NCBI GenBank assembly: GCA_001799615.1
Contig: MGTU01000013.1
Location: forward strand, 31,499 to 95,498
Reading direction: 5' to 3'
Length of the DNA: 64,000 nucleotides
Source: Elusimicrobia bacterium GWA2_61_42
GTDB taxonomy: Bacteria; Elusimicrobiota; Elusimicrobia; Elusimicrobiales; UBA9959
The position numbers and the translations under genes were made by a program. The notes below the pieces were generated by a model, which made no database searches, was not told the origin of the DNA, and saw only the letters and a program-made list of their open reading frames with translations. Numbering within the stretch: position 1 is the stretch's first letter; each line of letters begins with the position of its first letter. Of the stretch, positions 51,022 through 58,065 are shown piece after piece.

Positions 51022-52053
51022 TTAGCGTGTTGCTTTAAGAAAAATGCTATCCCGATGAAATTCCATATACCGCTGTTGCTGGCGGTTAAACACCCCGACG
51101 TTAATGCCCGTTTCGCAGTTCACGCCCATTTTTGTCAGAGAATATTTGTCGGCCACAGGCGAAACAGCCAAGTCCCCATTATCTCTGAATGAGATAAATC
51201 CACGATCAAACAAATGATCCATGGTCGGGGTTAAAAGAAGGCCATTCTCTCCGTCCAGGCGTTCGTCATTATTAGATTCACGCCAAGGTTTAATATGGCT
51301 ACCGATTAAATGTATCGGATTATCAACTTTTGTAATCCGGCAGCACTTTTCCACCTTCATCAGACGCTGCCGATAAAGGCCCTGTCCTCGACGCGACTTA
51401 ATCAAGGCTTCTTTTTCGGTGACCTGAATCCGCCCATCGCCAGTTATCTGCTCCTGGAGCTTTTCCTCCCACTCTTCAAGGCCTTTGCGGTCATCAGCCA
51501 CTGCCAACGACGCGACATCAGCCATAACGGGCTGATTTGGAAACAGGTTGGTGGCTTCAGGGCCAATTATGCCCGCAAGAACCTTACCAAAATCCTCGCT
51601 TATAGCGGCCAAATAGACCTGGTTCCCCCTCCCGGTGGCCTGAAGCGGTGAATACTCCGTCGGCAATAATGGGCGGAGGACACTTATATGTTCAGCTGGG
51701 GTTATCTGACTTTCGAGATTAAAAAATCGAACCAGAACTTTCCAGCCTGCAGTAGGATGCCAATTCGGACCAATGTTCCCAAATTCTTCCGGTTTCGGGA
51801 ATGAAAAGGCATACGACTGCGCTATTCCAATAGCTTTAATTTTAGTATCGCAGAAAGAATAAACAACATCTCCAGGCGCAATACCGCGCATGTTCTCATA
51901 AAACTGATTGTACTGCCCGCCAATATTGCGTTTAGGAGACCAAAGATAGCCGCCCTCAGTTTCCTGTCTAAAGGTTTGATTCTGGTTCACCCACCAGTAT
52001 TTAACTTCGCGATTTAGTGGCAAATCGGGCATATTAAACAGTGTTATTCGCAA
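51022..52053 (-). CDS. EVE-like/HNH endonuclease
   Basis: 343 residues. The N-terminal ~170 resemble an EVE/PUA-like base-reading domain (VKYWWVNQNQTFRQET, GGYLWSPKR, NWHPTAGWKVLVRFF). The C-terminal part is an HNH nuclease of the HNH_2 type (SHIKPWRESNNDERLDGENG and DHLFDRGFISF, about 248-290). Such fusions are thought to cut DNA with modified bases. It lies 11 bp before hsdM, in what may be one operon: nuclease for modified DNA plus type I for unmodified DNA. Confidence 0.85.
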   Translation of the reverse strand: MRITLFNMPDLPLNREVKYWWVNQNQTFRQETEGGYLWSPKRNIGGQYNQFYENMRGIAPGDVVYSFCDTKIKAIGIAQSYAFSFPKPEEFGNIGPNWHPTAGWKVLVRFFNLESQITPAEHISVLRPLLPTEYSPLQATGRGNQVYLAAISEDFGKVLAGIIGPEATNLFPNQPVMADVASLAVADDRKGLEEWEEKLQEQITGDGRIQVTEKEALIKSRRGQGLYRQRLMKVEKCCRITKVDNPIHLIGSHIKPWRESNNDERLDGENGLLLTPTMDHLFDRGFISFRDNGDLAVSPVADKYSLTKMGVNCETGINVGVFNRQQQRYMEFHRDSIFLKATR

Positions 52054-52062
52054 ACTTCTAAT

Positions 52063-53112
52063 TCAATTATATATAAAGGGAACGTCAACTGATGCCTTAA
52101 AAGTGTTATCCCGCCACTCCAGGTAGCTGGGGGACAGGGGGCGGGTCACTTTCTGCTTCATGCGGTGGTCACGCATAAACCGCATAGCGGTTTTGCGCGA
52201 CCCCGCCTCGGCGATTTTCGCTGAAAAATCGCCTCCGGCCTTGCGGCCCGGACGCGAGGCATAATTATGCCTCGCTCTAAAGCCGGGCCTCACTTCGTCC
52301 ACCAGCACAACGTCATAGGCGTTATCTTTTGAAACAGCCGGCGCGAACACGTCCAGGTTTACGAACAGCTCCCGGGACTCCCTGCCCACGGTTTTATGGA
52401 TGGCCTCGCGGAACGGCTTTGACTTGCACGCGTAGCGCACATTGTTCTGGCTGCCTTTTAAGCCCAGCTCGGCCAGCAGATTGAAGGCTATTACGCTTTT
52501 GCCCGTGCCGGGGCCGCCGTGCACTATTATCACGCTTTTCTCGGCGCGCGCCTTGGCCGCTTCCAGTTTAGCCAGGATGAGGTTCTTGGCGACTATCTGC
52601 TCGTTAAGCAGGGAAAGGGCCTTTTCGCCGGCGATTATCTTTGCGGTATTATCCAGCAGCTTCCTGGACGGCTCTATAGGGCTTTGCGCGAACCGGTCGA
52701 AAACCTCCAGCCCGTGGCCCGAAGAAAGGCATTCCTTAAGTTTCCCCGCCAGCCCGGCCACCTCCGTCATGGTGTAAACGGGGAACTCCGCTATGAGTTT
52801 ATTGTATTTGGGCGCGAACAGGGGGTGGCGGAAAACATAGGCCTTCGCGGCCGCGGACCTGCCGAAGAGCAGGCAGTCGATACGGCTGGTGTTGTAGGGG
52901 ACTTCGTATTCGAAAGAGATGTGCACGTCTTTCAGGGCGGCTTTTTCGGCCAGGTTCTTTACGTACTGCCCCGAGCTTTTGAAGGAATTGTACTCCGGTA
53001 TGCCGGGGTAGCGGCCTAAATGGGCTTTGAAATTGTCGCGGATGGTGTCGGCCAGCGTGTTGTCGCGCACGTGGTCGTAGAAGTCTTCGATATTGGCGGA
53101 GTAGAGGCGCAT
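52063..53112 (-). pseudogene. DUF2075 helicase-like ATPase, interrupted by a hairpin-rich insertion
   Basis: 349 residues are open, but the protein is unnatural after about residue 270. Before that it matches DUF2075: HISFEYEVPYNTSRIDCLLFG, Walker A IVHGGPGTGKSVIAFNLL, and Walker B start VVLVDE. Immediately after VDE, where the family continues with A-H and several hundred residues, an Arg/Gly-rich stretch translated from nested palindromes begins, and the ORF ends soon after. The missing part is not found downstream. Start ATG at 53110-53112. It is probably an inactive remnant of a defence-type helicase. Confidence 0.8.
52170..52285. repeat. Hairpin-rich insertion in the DUF2075 gene
   Basis: Within about 115 bp are four perfect or near-perfect hairpins: AAACCGCATAGCGGTTT (52177-52193), GGCGATTTT/AAAATCGCC (about 52210-52233), CCGG-CCTTGCGG-CCCGG (52235-52251), and the palindrome GCGAGGCATAA with its exact complement (52254-52275). 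Outer GGCCCGG/CCGGGCC sequences also pair. It sits right after the Walker B codons of the helicase. It looks like a small palindromic mobile element. No second copy was found in this window. Confidence 0.75.
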
Positions 53113-53468
53113 TAGAGCTTGTTGTACTTGGTGTGGCGGCCTTTGGCCTTGGCCACTGGGTACTTCTTGGCGTTCTTCTTAAGTTTTTGGGTCAGGGCGG
53201 CCAGGACGTCTATTTTGAGGTCGTGGCTGAGCAGCAGCACCCAGTAAAGCACGTCTGCCAGCTCTTCGGAGACTTCCAGTTTATGGGTTTTAACGTGCTT
53301 TTTGATTTCTTCGGGGTTTTTCCACTGGAAATGCTCCAAAAGCTCGGCGGCTTCCAGGGCCAGGGAAATAGAAACGTCTTTGGGATTATGGAACTGGGCC
53401 CAATCCCGGGCGTCCCTGAAAGAAATGATCTTACGGGTTAAGGTTTTAACGGTTGGTTGCGGTATCAA
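53112..53468 (-). CDS. MazG-like nucleotide pyrophosphohydrolase, copy 2
   Basis: 118 residues, strongly similar to copy 1 at 14530-14877 over the full length (KIISFRDARDWAQFHNPKD, LALEAAELLEHFQWKNPEE, LEVSEELADVLYWVLLL). Metal-binding acidic residues are all conserved. Start is TTG at 53466-53468 with a GGGGG site; no ATG is available. Its stop shares bases with the DUF2075 gene start. It sits at the edge of the defence island, where MazG-like enzymes can deplete dNTPs, but housekeeping is equally possible. Confidence 0.87.
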   Translation of the reverse strand: MIPQPTVKTLTRKIISFRDARDWAQFHNPKDVSISLALEAAELLEHFQWKNPEEIKKHVKTHKLEVSEELADVLYWVLLLSHDLKIDVLAALTQKLKKNAKKYPVAKAKGRHTKYNKL

Positions 53469-53551
53469 TTGATGCGTATCCCCCCTGACATATTCATTCT
53501 ATATCTTCCCGCCCGGGCTGGCAATTTATATTTATATTAAGAGGGGAAAGA

Positions 53552-53587
53552 AAAGGCTCAACCTCGGGGAATTGAGGTTGAGCCTTT
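53552..53587 (-). terminator. Hairpin terminator after the antitoxin gene
   Basis: 14 bp perfect stem AAAGGCTCAACCTC with loop of 8, followed on the minus strand by TTTTCTTT. The stem includes the AGGTTGA motif seen at other gene ends. Confidence 0.8.
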
Positions 53588-53606
53588 GGGAACCGAGGGG
53601 CAACTG

Positions 53607-53954
53607 CTAAGGGTGCAGGTAATGGCCGTGGCCGGTTGCGGGCTTATGATGGCCTTTAGGCGGTTCGATAGCAAAGCAGCCCAGGCGGACGCCATAGACG
53701 GCCAGTATTTTCCTGAGCGTGGCTACTTCAGGGTTGCCGGTTTTTGACAGCGTTTTATAAAGAGTGGTGCGGCTCATCTTGGTGGCTTTAGCCAGCACGC
53801 CCATGCCGCCATTGGCGGCCGCCACGTTGCGGATAGCCTTCAGGAGGTAGAACATCTCGCCGTCCTCCAGCTCCGCGTTAAGGTAGGCCACTGCATTTTC
53901 CTGTTTTGAGAGGAATTTGAGCACGTGTTTACGATGCGGAACGGTATTTTTCAT
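53607..53954 (-). CDS. Antitoxin-type HTH protein (HigA/HI1420-like)
   Basis: 115 residues. A helix-turn-helix domain covers the middle (GGMGVLAKATKMSRTTLYKTLSKTGNPEVATLRKILAVYG, described in parts), as in addiction-module antidote proteins that partner RelE/HigB-like killers. The C-terminus is His-rich (GHHKPATGHGHYLHP), which could bind metal. It overlaps the toxin gene by four bases. It probably represses the operon promoter and neutralises the toxin. Confidence 0.87.
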   Translation of the reverse strand: MKNTVPHRKHVLKFLSKQENAVAYLNAELEDGEMFYLLKAIRNVAAANGGMGVLAKATKMSRTTLYKTLSKTGNPEVATLRKILAVYGVRLGCFAIEPPKGHHKPATGHGHYLHP

Positions 53955-54280
53955 ATCTTACTCCTGTAATCACGCCAGAGGCGCCGCGCCCTGCGGATAT
54001 CTTTACCTTGCGACTTTTTATCGCCGCCACAGAGCAGGATAACTATCACCGGGCCGTCTGCGCCGTAATAAACCCTGTAACCGGGGCCACTGTGTATCCT
54101 TAACTCCCATACTCCGCTCCCGACCGGACGGTGGTCCCCCAAATTCCCCTCTTCTATGCGCCCGACGCGCTGGAAGATAGCGACCCGGGCGACGCTATCC
54201 CGCAGGGCATCCAGCCACTCATCATATAGGTCTTTCCCCGCCACAAAATAGTGCAGAACCTTCCGTTCTTGCGGTTCCAT
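53951..54280 (-). CDS. RelE/HigB-like toxin (addiction-module killer, HI1419 type)
   Basis: 109 residues. Typical features are YDEWLDALRDSVARVAIFQRV near the N-terminus, GDHRPVGSGVWELRIHSGPGYRVYY in the centre, and LLCGGDKKSQGKDIRRARRL at the C-terminus, the mRNase fold of the Gp49-like family. Toxin precedes antitoxin, as in higBA. Promoter TTGACA-17-TACACT lies just upstream. Site E is about 60 bp farther up. Confidence 0.9.
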   Translation of the reverse strand: MEPQERKVLHYFVAGKDLYDEWLDALRDSVARVAIFQRVGRIEEGNLGDHRPVGSGVWELRIHSGPGYRVYYGADGPVIVILLCGGDKKSQGKDIRRARRLWRDYRSKI

Positions 54281-54293
54281 ATCCCGCCTCCAT

Positions 54294-54322
54294 AGTGTAT
54301 CCTATAAAAGACAGCTTGTCAA
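54294..54322 (-). promoter_or_regulatory. Sigma-70 promoter of the toxin-antitoxin operon
   Basis: Perfect TTGACA (54317-54322), 17 bp spacer, TACACT (54294-54299) on the minus strand, then a leader with a GGAGGCGGGA site before the toxin ATG. Confidence 0.85.
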
Positions 54323-54343
54323 CCCCGGGCGAACCATCTTTCC

Positions 54344-54385
54344 TAAATAGGATAGCAGGCCACCCCGACAGCGTAGTGACGGGCA
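54344..54385. promoter_or_regulatory. Palindrome/-10 promoter module, site E
   Basis: Minus strand: CCCGTCACTACGCTGTCGGG, then CTGCTATCCTATTT, toward the toxin-antitoxin operon. Plus strand: TAAAAT about 12 bp beyond the palindrome lies 6-7 bp before the GTG of the proline-rich protein gene. One base of the left arm is changed (A to T). Confidence 0.82.
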
Positions 54386-54404
54386 AAAGTGATAAAATCG
54401 TTGT

Positions 54405-55502
54405 GTGGCAAACGACAAAGATCTGCATGAAGGGCTGCTGAACCTGGAGGAGATCCTGCACAGGCTGGACGCCCGGGCGAAGAGCCTTGAGCTGCTGAAG
54501 GAGCGCGCCCCGCGGCCGGCGCCCGACAAGGGCGAGCCAATGCGGGAAGAACCGCAGTTGCCTAAGACAACTCCCCCTGAGGCAACTCCCCCTGCAGCAC
54601 TGCCGGCATACAAGCCGGAACCTGTTGCGCCGTACAAGCGCATAGAGATCCCCGAGTTTATTCCCCCCGTAAAGCCGGTGGCAGTTCCTCCTCCCGCGCC
54701 GGTTGCCGCGCCGCCGGTTATCCCGCCGCCCGTTAAGGCGCCGGAGCCTGCCGTAAAGGCTCCGGAGCCCGCAAAGATTCCGGAAAAGGCTGTTCCCCCT
54801 CCGGCAGAACCTAAGGCTGTGATCAAACCGGCTAAAAAGGCTTTTGTTTTAAATAAGACCGTCCTGATCTTTTTTTGCCTGGGACTGGCTATAGCGGGCG
54901 GGGCCTACTACCAGTTGACCGTGAACAGCGCCAAGGCGCGGTACGCGCAGGCCGGCAAGCTGGTTAAAAGCGCGCGCCTGGCCGAGGCCGTAACCGCCTA
55001 TACGCGGATAACAGAGGTGTATAAGGGCAGCCCCGAAGCGGCCTACAGCCAGTACGCCATAGGGGACATAAAGTCCGTGCAGGGCGACCTGCACGAAGCT
55101 ATAAACCGCTACGAGAAATTCCTGCTGGCGGCGCCCGACAAGGACGCCAAGGTGCCGCAGGCCAAGTTCAATATAGCCGAGATAGAATTCAAACAGAACA
55201 ACTATGCCGACGCGGAATTCATGTACAATAACCCGGACATAAAGGCTTCCGCCTACGCCAAGCAGGCGGCGGACAGGGTGATACAGATAAAAGCCGTTAA
55301 AGCCCAGGCGGCCGAGGCGCGCAAGCTTATGGCCAGGGACCCCGCCAGGGCGGCGGCGGCTTTCTCCGCGCTGCTGACGGCTTACCCCGGGCTTAAAGCG
55401 GCTGCCGACGGACTGGCGGAGGCGCAGGCGGCGCTGGCCGCGGCCAATACCCGTAAGGCGGCCAGGGCCGTGGCGAGGGCAAAGGCCAACAGGGCGCGCT
55501 AA
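54405..55502 (+). CDS. Proline-rich single-pass membrane protein with TPR-like domain
   Basis: 365 residues from a GTG at 54405. A short coiled coil (about 8-35), a long Pro/Ala/Lys-rich stretch (about 36-140), one membrane segment (VLIFFCLGLAIAGGAYYQL, about 152-170) and a periplasmic TPR/YbgF-like domain (AKARYAQAGKLVKSARLAEAV, SPEAAYSQYAIGDIKSVQGD). It resembles envelope or cell-division accessory proteins. A TAAAAT box lies 6-7 bases upstream and no ribosome site is visible, so it may be leaderless. It is followed by the Y-family polymerase gene. Confidence 0.8.
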   Translation: MANDKDLHEGLLNLEEILHRLDARAKSLELLKERAPRPAPDKGEPMREEPQLPKTTPPEATPPAALPAYKPEPVAPYKRIEIPEFIPPVKPVAVPPPAPVAAPPVIPPPVKAPEPAVKAPEPAKIPEKAVPPPAEPKAVIKPAKKAFVLNKTVLIFFCLGLAIAGGAYYQLTVNSAKARYAQAGKLVKSARLAEAVTAYTRITEVYKGSPEAAYSQYAIGDIKSVQGDLHEAINRYEKFLLAAPDKDAKVPQAKFNIAEIEFKQNNYADAEFMYNNPDIKASAYAKQAADRVIQIKAVKAQAAEARKLMARDPARAAAAFSALLTAYPGLKAAADGLAEAQAALAAANTRKAARAVARAKANRAR

Positions 55503-55510
55503 CAGACCCG

Positions 55511-55523
55511 GGGGCAAGCCCCC
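55511..55523 (+). terminator. Weak hairpin after the TPR-like gene
   Basis: GGGGGCAAGCCCC hairpin without a T-run, just before promoter site F. Confidence 0.4.
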
Positions 55524-55525
55524 AA

Positions 55526-55567
55526 CAACCCGACACTACGCTGACGGGTTGCCGTTGTAAACTATTT
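55526..55567 (+). promoter_or_regulatory. Palindrome/-10 promoter module, site F
   Basis: CAACCCGACACTACGCTGACGGGTTG, given here as arms CAACCCGAC and ACGGGTTG around ACTACGCTG, then TAAACTATTT at standard spacing. The -10 box ends about 8 bp before the polymerase ATG, so the transcript is nearly leaderless. Confidence 0.87.
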
Positions 55568-55571
55568 ATAA

Positions 55572-56798
55572 ATGACCGACCGTGACGCTTCACAGCTTGT
55601 AAGCTGGCTTTATGTGGATATGAACTCCTACTTCGCCTCGGTGGAGCAGGAGCTGGACCCCGCCCTGCGCGGCAAGCCGGTGGCGGTGGTGCCGCTGCTG
55701 GCGGACAGCACCTGCTGTATTGCCGTCAGCTACGAGGGCAAGGCTTTCGGGGTTAAGACCGGCACGCTGGTAGGCGAGGCCAGGCGGCTTTGCCCCGCGA
55801 TGAAATTTATAGTGGGCGACCACGTCAATTACGTTAATTACCACAATAAAATAGTGGAAGCCGTGGAATCCTGCGTGCCGGTGGATTCAGTCTGCTCCAT
55901 AGACGAAATGGCCTGCCGGCTGACCGGTTACCAGCAGGACGTTAAAGTAGCCGCGGACCTGGCGGCCAAAATAAAAGCCGTTATCCGCGGCACGGTGGGG
56001 TCATCGCTGCGCTGCTCTATCGGCCTGGGCCCCAACCGCTACCTGGCAAAGATAGCCGGAGACATGAAAAAGCCCGACGGGTTCACCGTTATCCGCCCTT
56101 GCGACCTGCCGCAGGCGCTTTATTCGCTGAAAGTGCGGGACCTTACCGGTGTAGGGGCCAAAATGGAAGCCCGGCTGAACGCGCAGGGCCTGCATACCCT
56201 CCAGCAATTGCTGGCGCTGACTCCGGAAGAGATGCGCAAGGCCTGGAACAGCGTAAGCGGCGAAGAGATGTGGCATCTGCTGCGGGGCGAGCAGCTGGTG
56301 GAGAGAGTGTCGGAGCAGAAATCCATCAGCCATTCGCACGTGCTGCCGCCCGAGCTGCGCAACAAGGCGGGCGCCATGCGGATACTGAAGAAACTTACCG
56401 ACAAGGCCGCCACCCGGCTGCGCAAAGAAGGGTTCTTTGCCTCGGGCATACAGATCTACGCGCGGTTCACCGGGCAGGACGGCTGGCAGGCCCGCTGCAA
56501 TTTGATGGAAACGCAGGATACGCTGGCTTTTATAGACGCTATCAAAGCCCTTTGGAAGGAAATACCGGCGGGCCAGGTGTTCGCCGTGGGCGTGGCGCTG
56601 TACGGCCTGGTGCCGGAGGCTTACCACGCGCCGTCCTTGTTCGAGGACCAGCGGCGCTGCCAGCTGACCCGGACGCTGGACAAGCTAAATGAGAAGTTCG
56701 GCAAGGATATACTGCACTACGGGGCCACCCACGAGTCCGCGGGCCTGGTGCCGCTGCGCATAGCTTTCACCAGGATCCCCGAAGCGGACGAGGGCTGA
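55572..56798 (+). CDS. Y-family DNA polymerase (DinB/ImuB-like)
   Basis: 408 residues. Catalytic carboxylates are Asp16 (YVDMNSYFASVEQEL) and Asp111-Glu112 (CSIDEMACRL). The usual YSIDEAFLD block is changed: Cys replaces Tyr, and MACRL follows in place of AFLD. LGPNRYLAKIAGDMKKPDG is typical of the palm. The little-finger and C-terminal regions are present. Translesion synthesis past damaged bases is likely. Promoter site F directly upstream suggests damage induction. The variant SIDE context marks a distinct subgroup. Confidence 0.92.
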   Translation: MTDRDASQLVSWLYVDMNSYFASVEQELDPALRGKPVAVVPLLADSTCCIAVSYEGKAFGVKTGTLVGEARRLCPAMKFIVGDHVNYVNYHNKIVEAVESCVPVDSVCSIDEMACRLTGYQQDVKVAADLAAKIKAVIRGTVGSSLRCSIGLGPNRYLAKIAGDMKKPDGFTVIRPCDLPQALYSLKVRDLTGVGAKMEARLNAQGLHTLQQLLALTPEEMRKAWNSVSGEEMWHLLRGEQLVERVSEQKSISHSHVLPPELRNKAGAMRILKKLTDKAATRLRKEGFFASGIQIYARFTGQDGWQARCNLMETQDTLAFIDAIKALWKEIPAGQVFAVGVALYGLVPEAYHAPSLFEDQRRCQLTRTLDKLNEKFGKDILHYGATHESAGLVPLRIAFTRIPEADEG

Positions 56799-56800
56799 AC

Positions 56801-57409
56801 TCAGGCGGTCGGCCGGGGGGCCGCTACGGAATTGTGCTCGTACACCGCTTTCAGCACCCCGGCAAATTCACGGATATATTTTTCGTTCAATTCTTCACCG
56901 GCAATATCTTTTCTTTTGCTGTTGGCGGTGAGGCCTTTGCGCGGGAAATAATGGGAAAGTTCGCCGGGGCATTTCTTGGAGCCTTCCAGCTCCACGCGGA
57001 TAGCGTCCTCGTGGCAGGAAAGGCGGAACAGGGCGGACCTTTTGGCCGTGCGGGCCCTGATGACCAGGCTGCTGCCGCCTTCGGGTTTTTCCACGAAGTT
57101 CCAGGACTCTTCGCCGGGGTACCAGCCTACCAGGTCCAGCATTTCTTCGGCCAGCAGGCGGAAAAGTTTGGCCGCGGCCGGGTTTTTAGTTTCGCAGGCG
57201 GCGTGGTAGGCGTTCAGCAGGTCCTGCTCCGGGTGCAGGATAAGTTTCCTGGGGTTATAGGCGCCTATGAGCTCCAGCGTTTCCTTGGGAAAGGTCTTTT
57301 CGCCGGTGCGCGTCATTATTTTAATGGTCCTGTCGAAGGTCTCTACCACCCGGCCGATAATGTCCTTGCCCGCAACCTTTACCGTATCGCCGCTTTTTAA
57401 TTTGGTCAT
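56801..57409 (-). CDS. Hypothetical protein with N-terminal SH3-like domain
   Basis: 202 residues. The first ~50 residues look like a small KOW/SH3 barrel (LKSGDTVKVAGKDIIGRVVETFDRTIKIMT). The rest is alpha/beta with SSLVIRARTAKRSALFRLSCHEDAIRVEL, resembling unassigned domains of DUF5655 type. Convergent with the polymerase gene with only 2 bp between stops. GGAG site before the ATG. No function proposed. Confidence 0.72.
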   Translation of the reverse strand: MTKLKSGDTVKVAGKDIIGRVVETFDRTIKIMTRTGEKTFPKETLELIGAYNPRKLILHPEQDLLNAYHAACETKNPAAAKLFRLLAEEMLDLVGWYPGEESWNFVEKPEGGSSLVIRARTAKRSALFRLSCHEDAIRVELEGSKKCPGELSHYFPRKGLTANSKRKDIAGEELNEKYIREFAGVLKAVYEHNSVAAPRPTA

Positions 57410-57483
57410 GCAGTTCTCCAGTAATAACCGACACAGGATGTACGCACTTGCCGGCTTACGCCGGCTATTAAAACGAACAACGC

Positions 57484-58065
57484 CTAGAAACCAACCGCCA
57501 GCTCCGCCTTCAGCAGCTCCATGGCCGCTTTATATTTTTTCTTATGCCAGTTGCCGAAAGAAGGGTGCGGGACTTCGTAGGGGTTCGGGCCGCACACGTT
57601 CAGGACGGCTTTGCGGGCGAACTTGCCGCAGGGGATCAGCTTCGCCTGCGGGCCGGCCTTGGCCAGGCGGGCTTTCAGATCTTGCAGTATGGCCGTGTAA
57701 AGCGCGGCGTCCACGTTTTTCCGCTCCGGGTTCCGGAGTTCGCCCAGTTTTCTCACCACTTCTTTCTGTTCGCCGGTCAGGCTTTCGTCGTAGGCGCCGG
57801 CCTGCATGGGCAGCTGGCAGACGTTGACGATGGCGTACTTGTCGCCGGTCTTGCCGTTTAAAATAATTTCGCCGAAAGCTTCTTCCCTGTTGCCCAGCAC
57901 GAACCGCGCCATGGCTTTGCCGGCGGTGCCGGCGGCCGGGCATTTTTTGCGGAGCTCGGCTTTATGCGGGGATTCCAGGATAAAAATAAATTCTACGCCG
58001 CCCAGGTCAGCGGGCACGTCGGGCACCACCCAATTGTCCAGGCCCGCGGGCTGTTTCATTTTCAT
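57484..58065 (-). CDS. Uracil-DNA glycosylase superfamily-like protein
   Basis: 193 residues. The N-terminal VEFIFILESPHKAELR and C-terminal KLIPCGKFARKAV with EVPHPSFGNW match the two catalytic ends of the uracil-DNA glycosylase superfamily fold: a water-activating region and a His-Pro-Ser loop. No four-Cys cluster is visible, so it is unlike the Fe-S family 4/5 enzymes. Substrate is unknown. It overlaps the metallo-beta-lactamase gene by four bases. Confidence 0.7.
   Translation of the reverse strand: MKMKQPAGLDNWVVPDVPADLGGVEFIFILESPHKAELRKKCPAAGTAGKAMARFVLGNREEAFGEIILNGKTGDKYAIVNVCQLPMQAGAYDESLTGEQKEVVRKLGELRNPERKNVDAALYTAILQDLKARLAKAGPQAKLIPCGKFARKAVLNVCGPNPYEVPHPSFGNWHKKKYKAAMELLKAELAVGF

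Noticed and set aside
54302..54826. Gly/Ser/Thr-rich antisense frame
   Set aside because: It is the complement of the Pro/Ala-rich coding stretch of the TPR-like protein.
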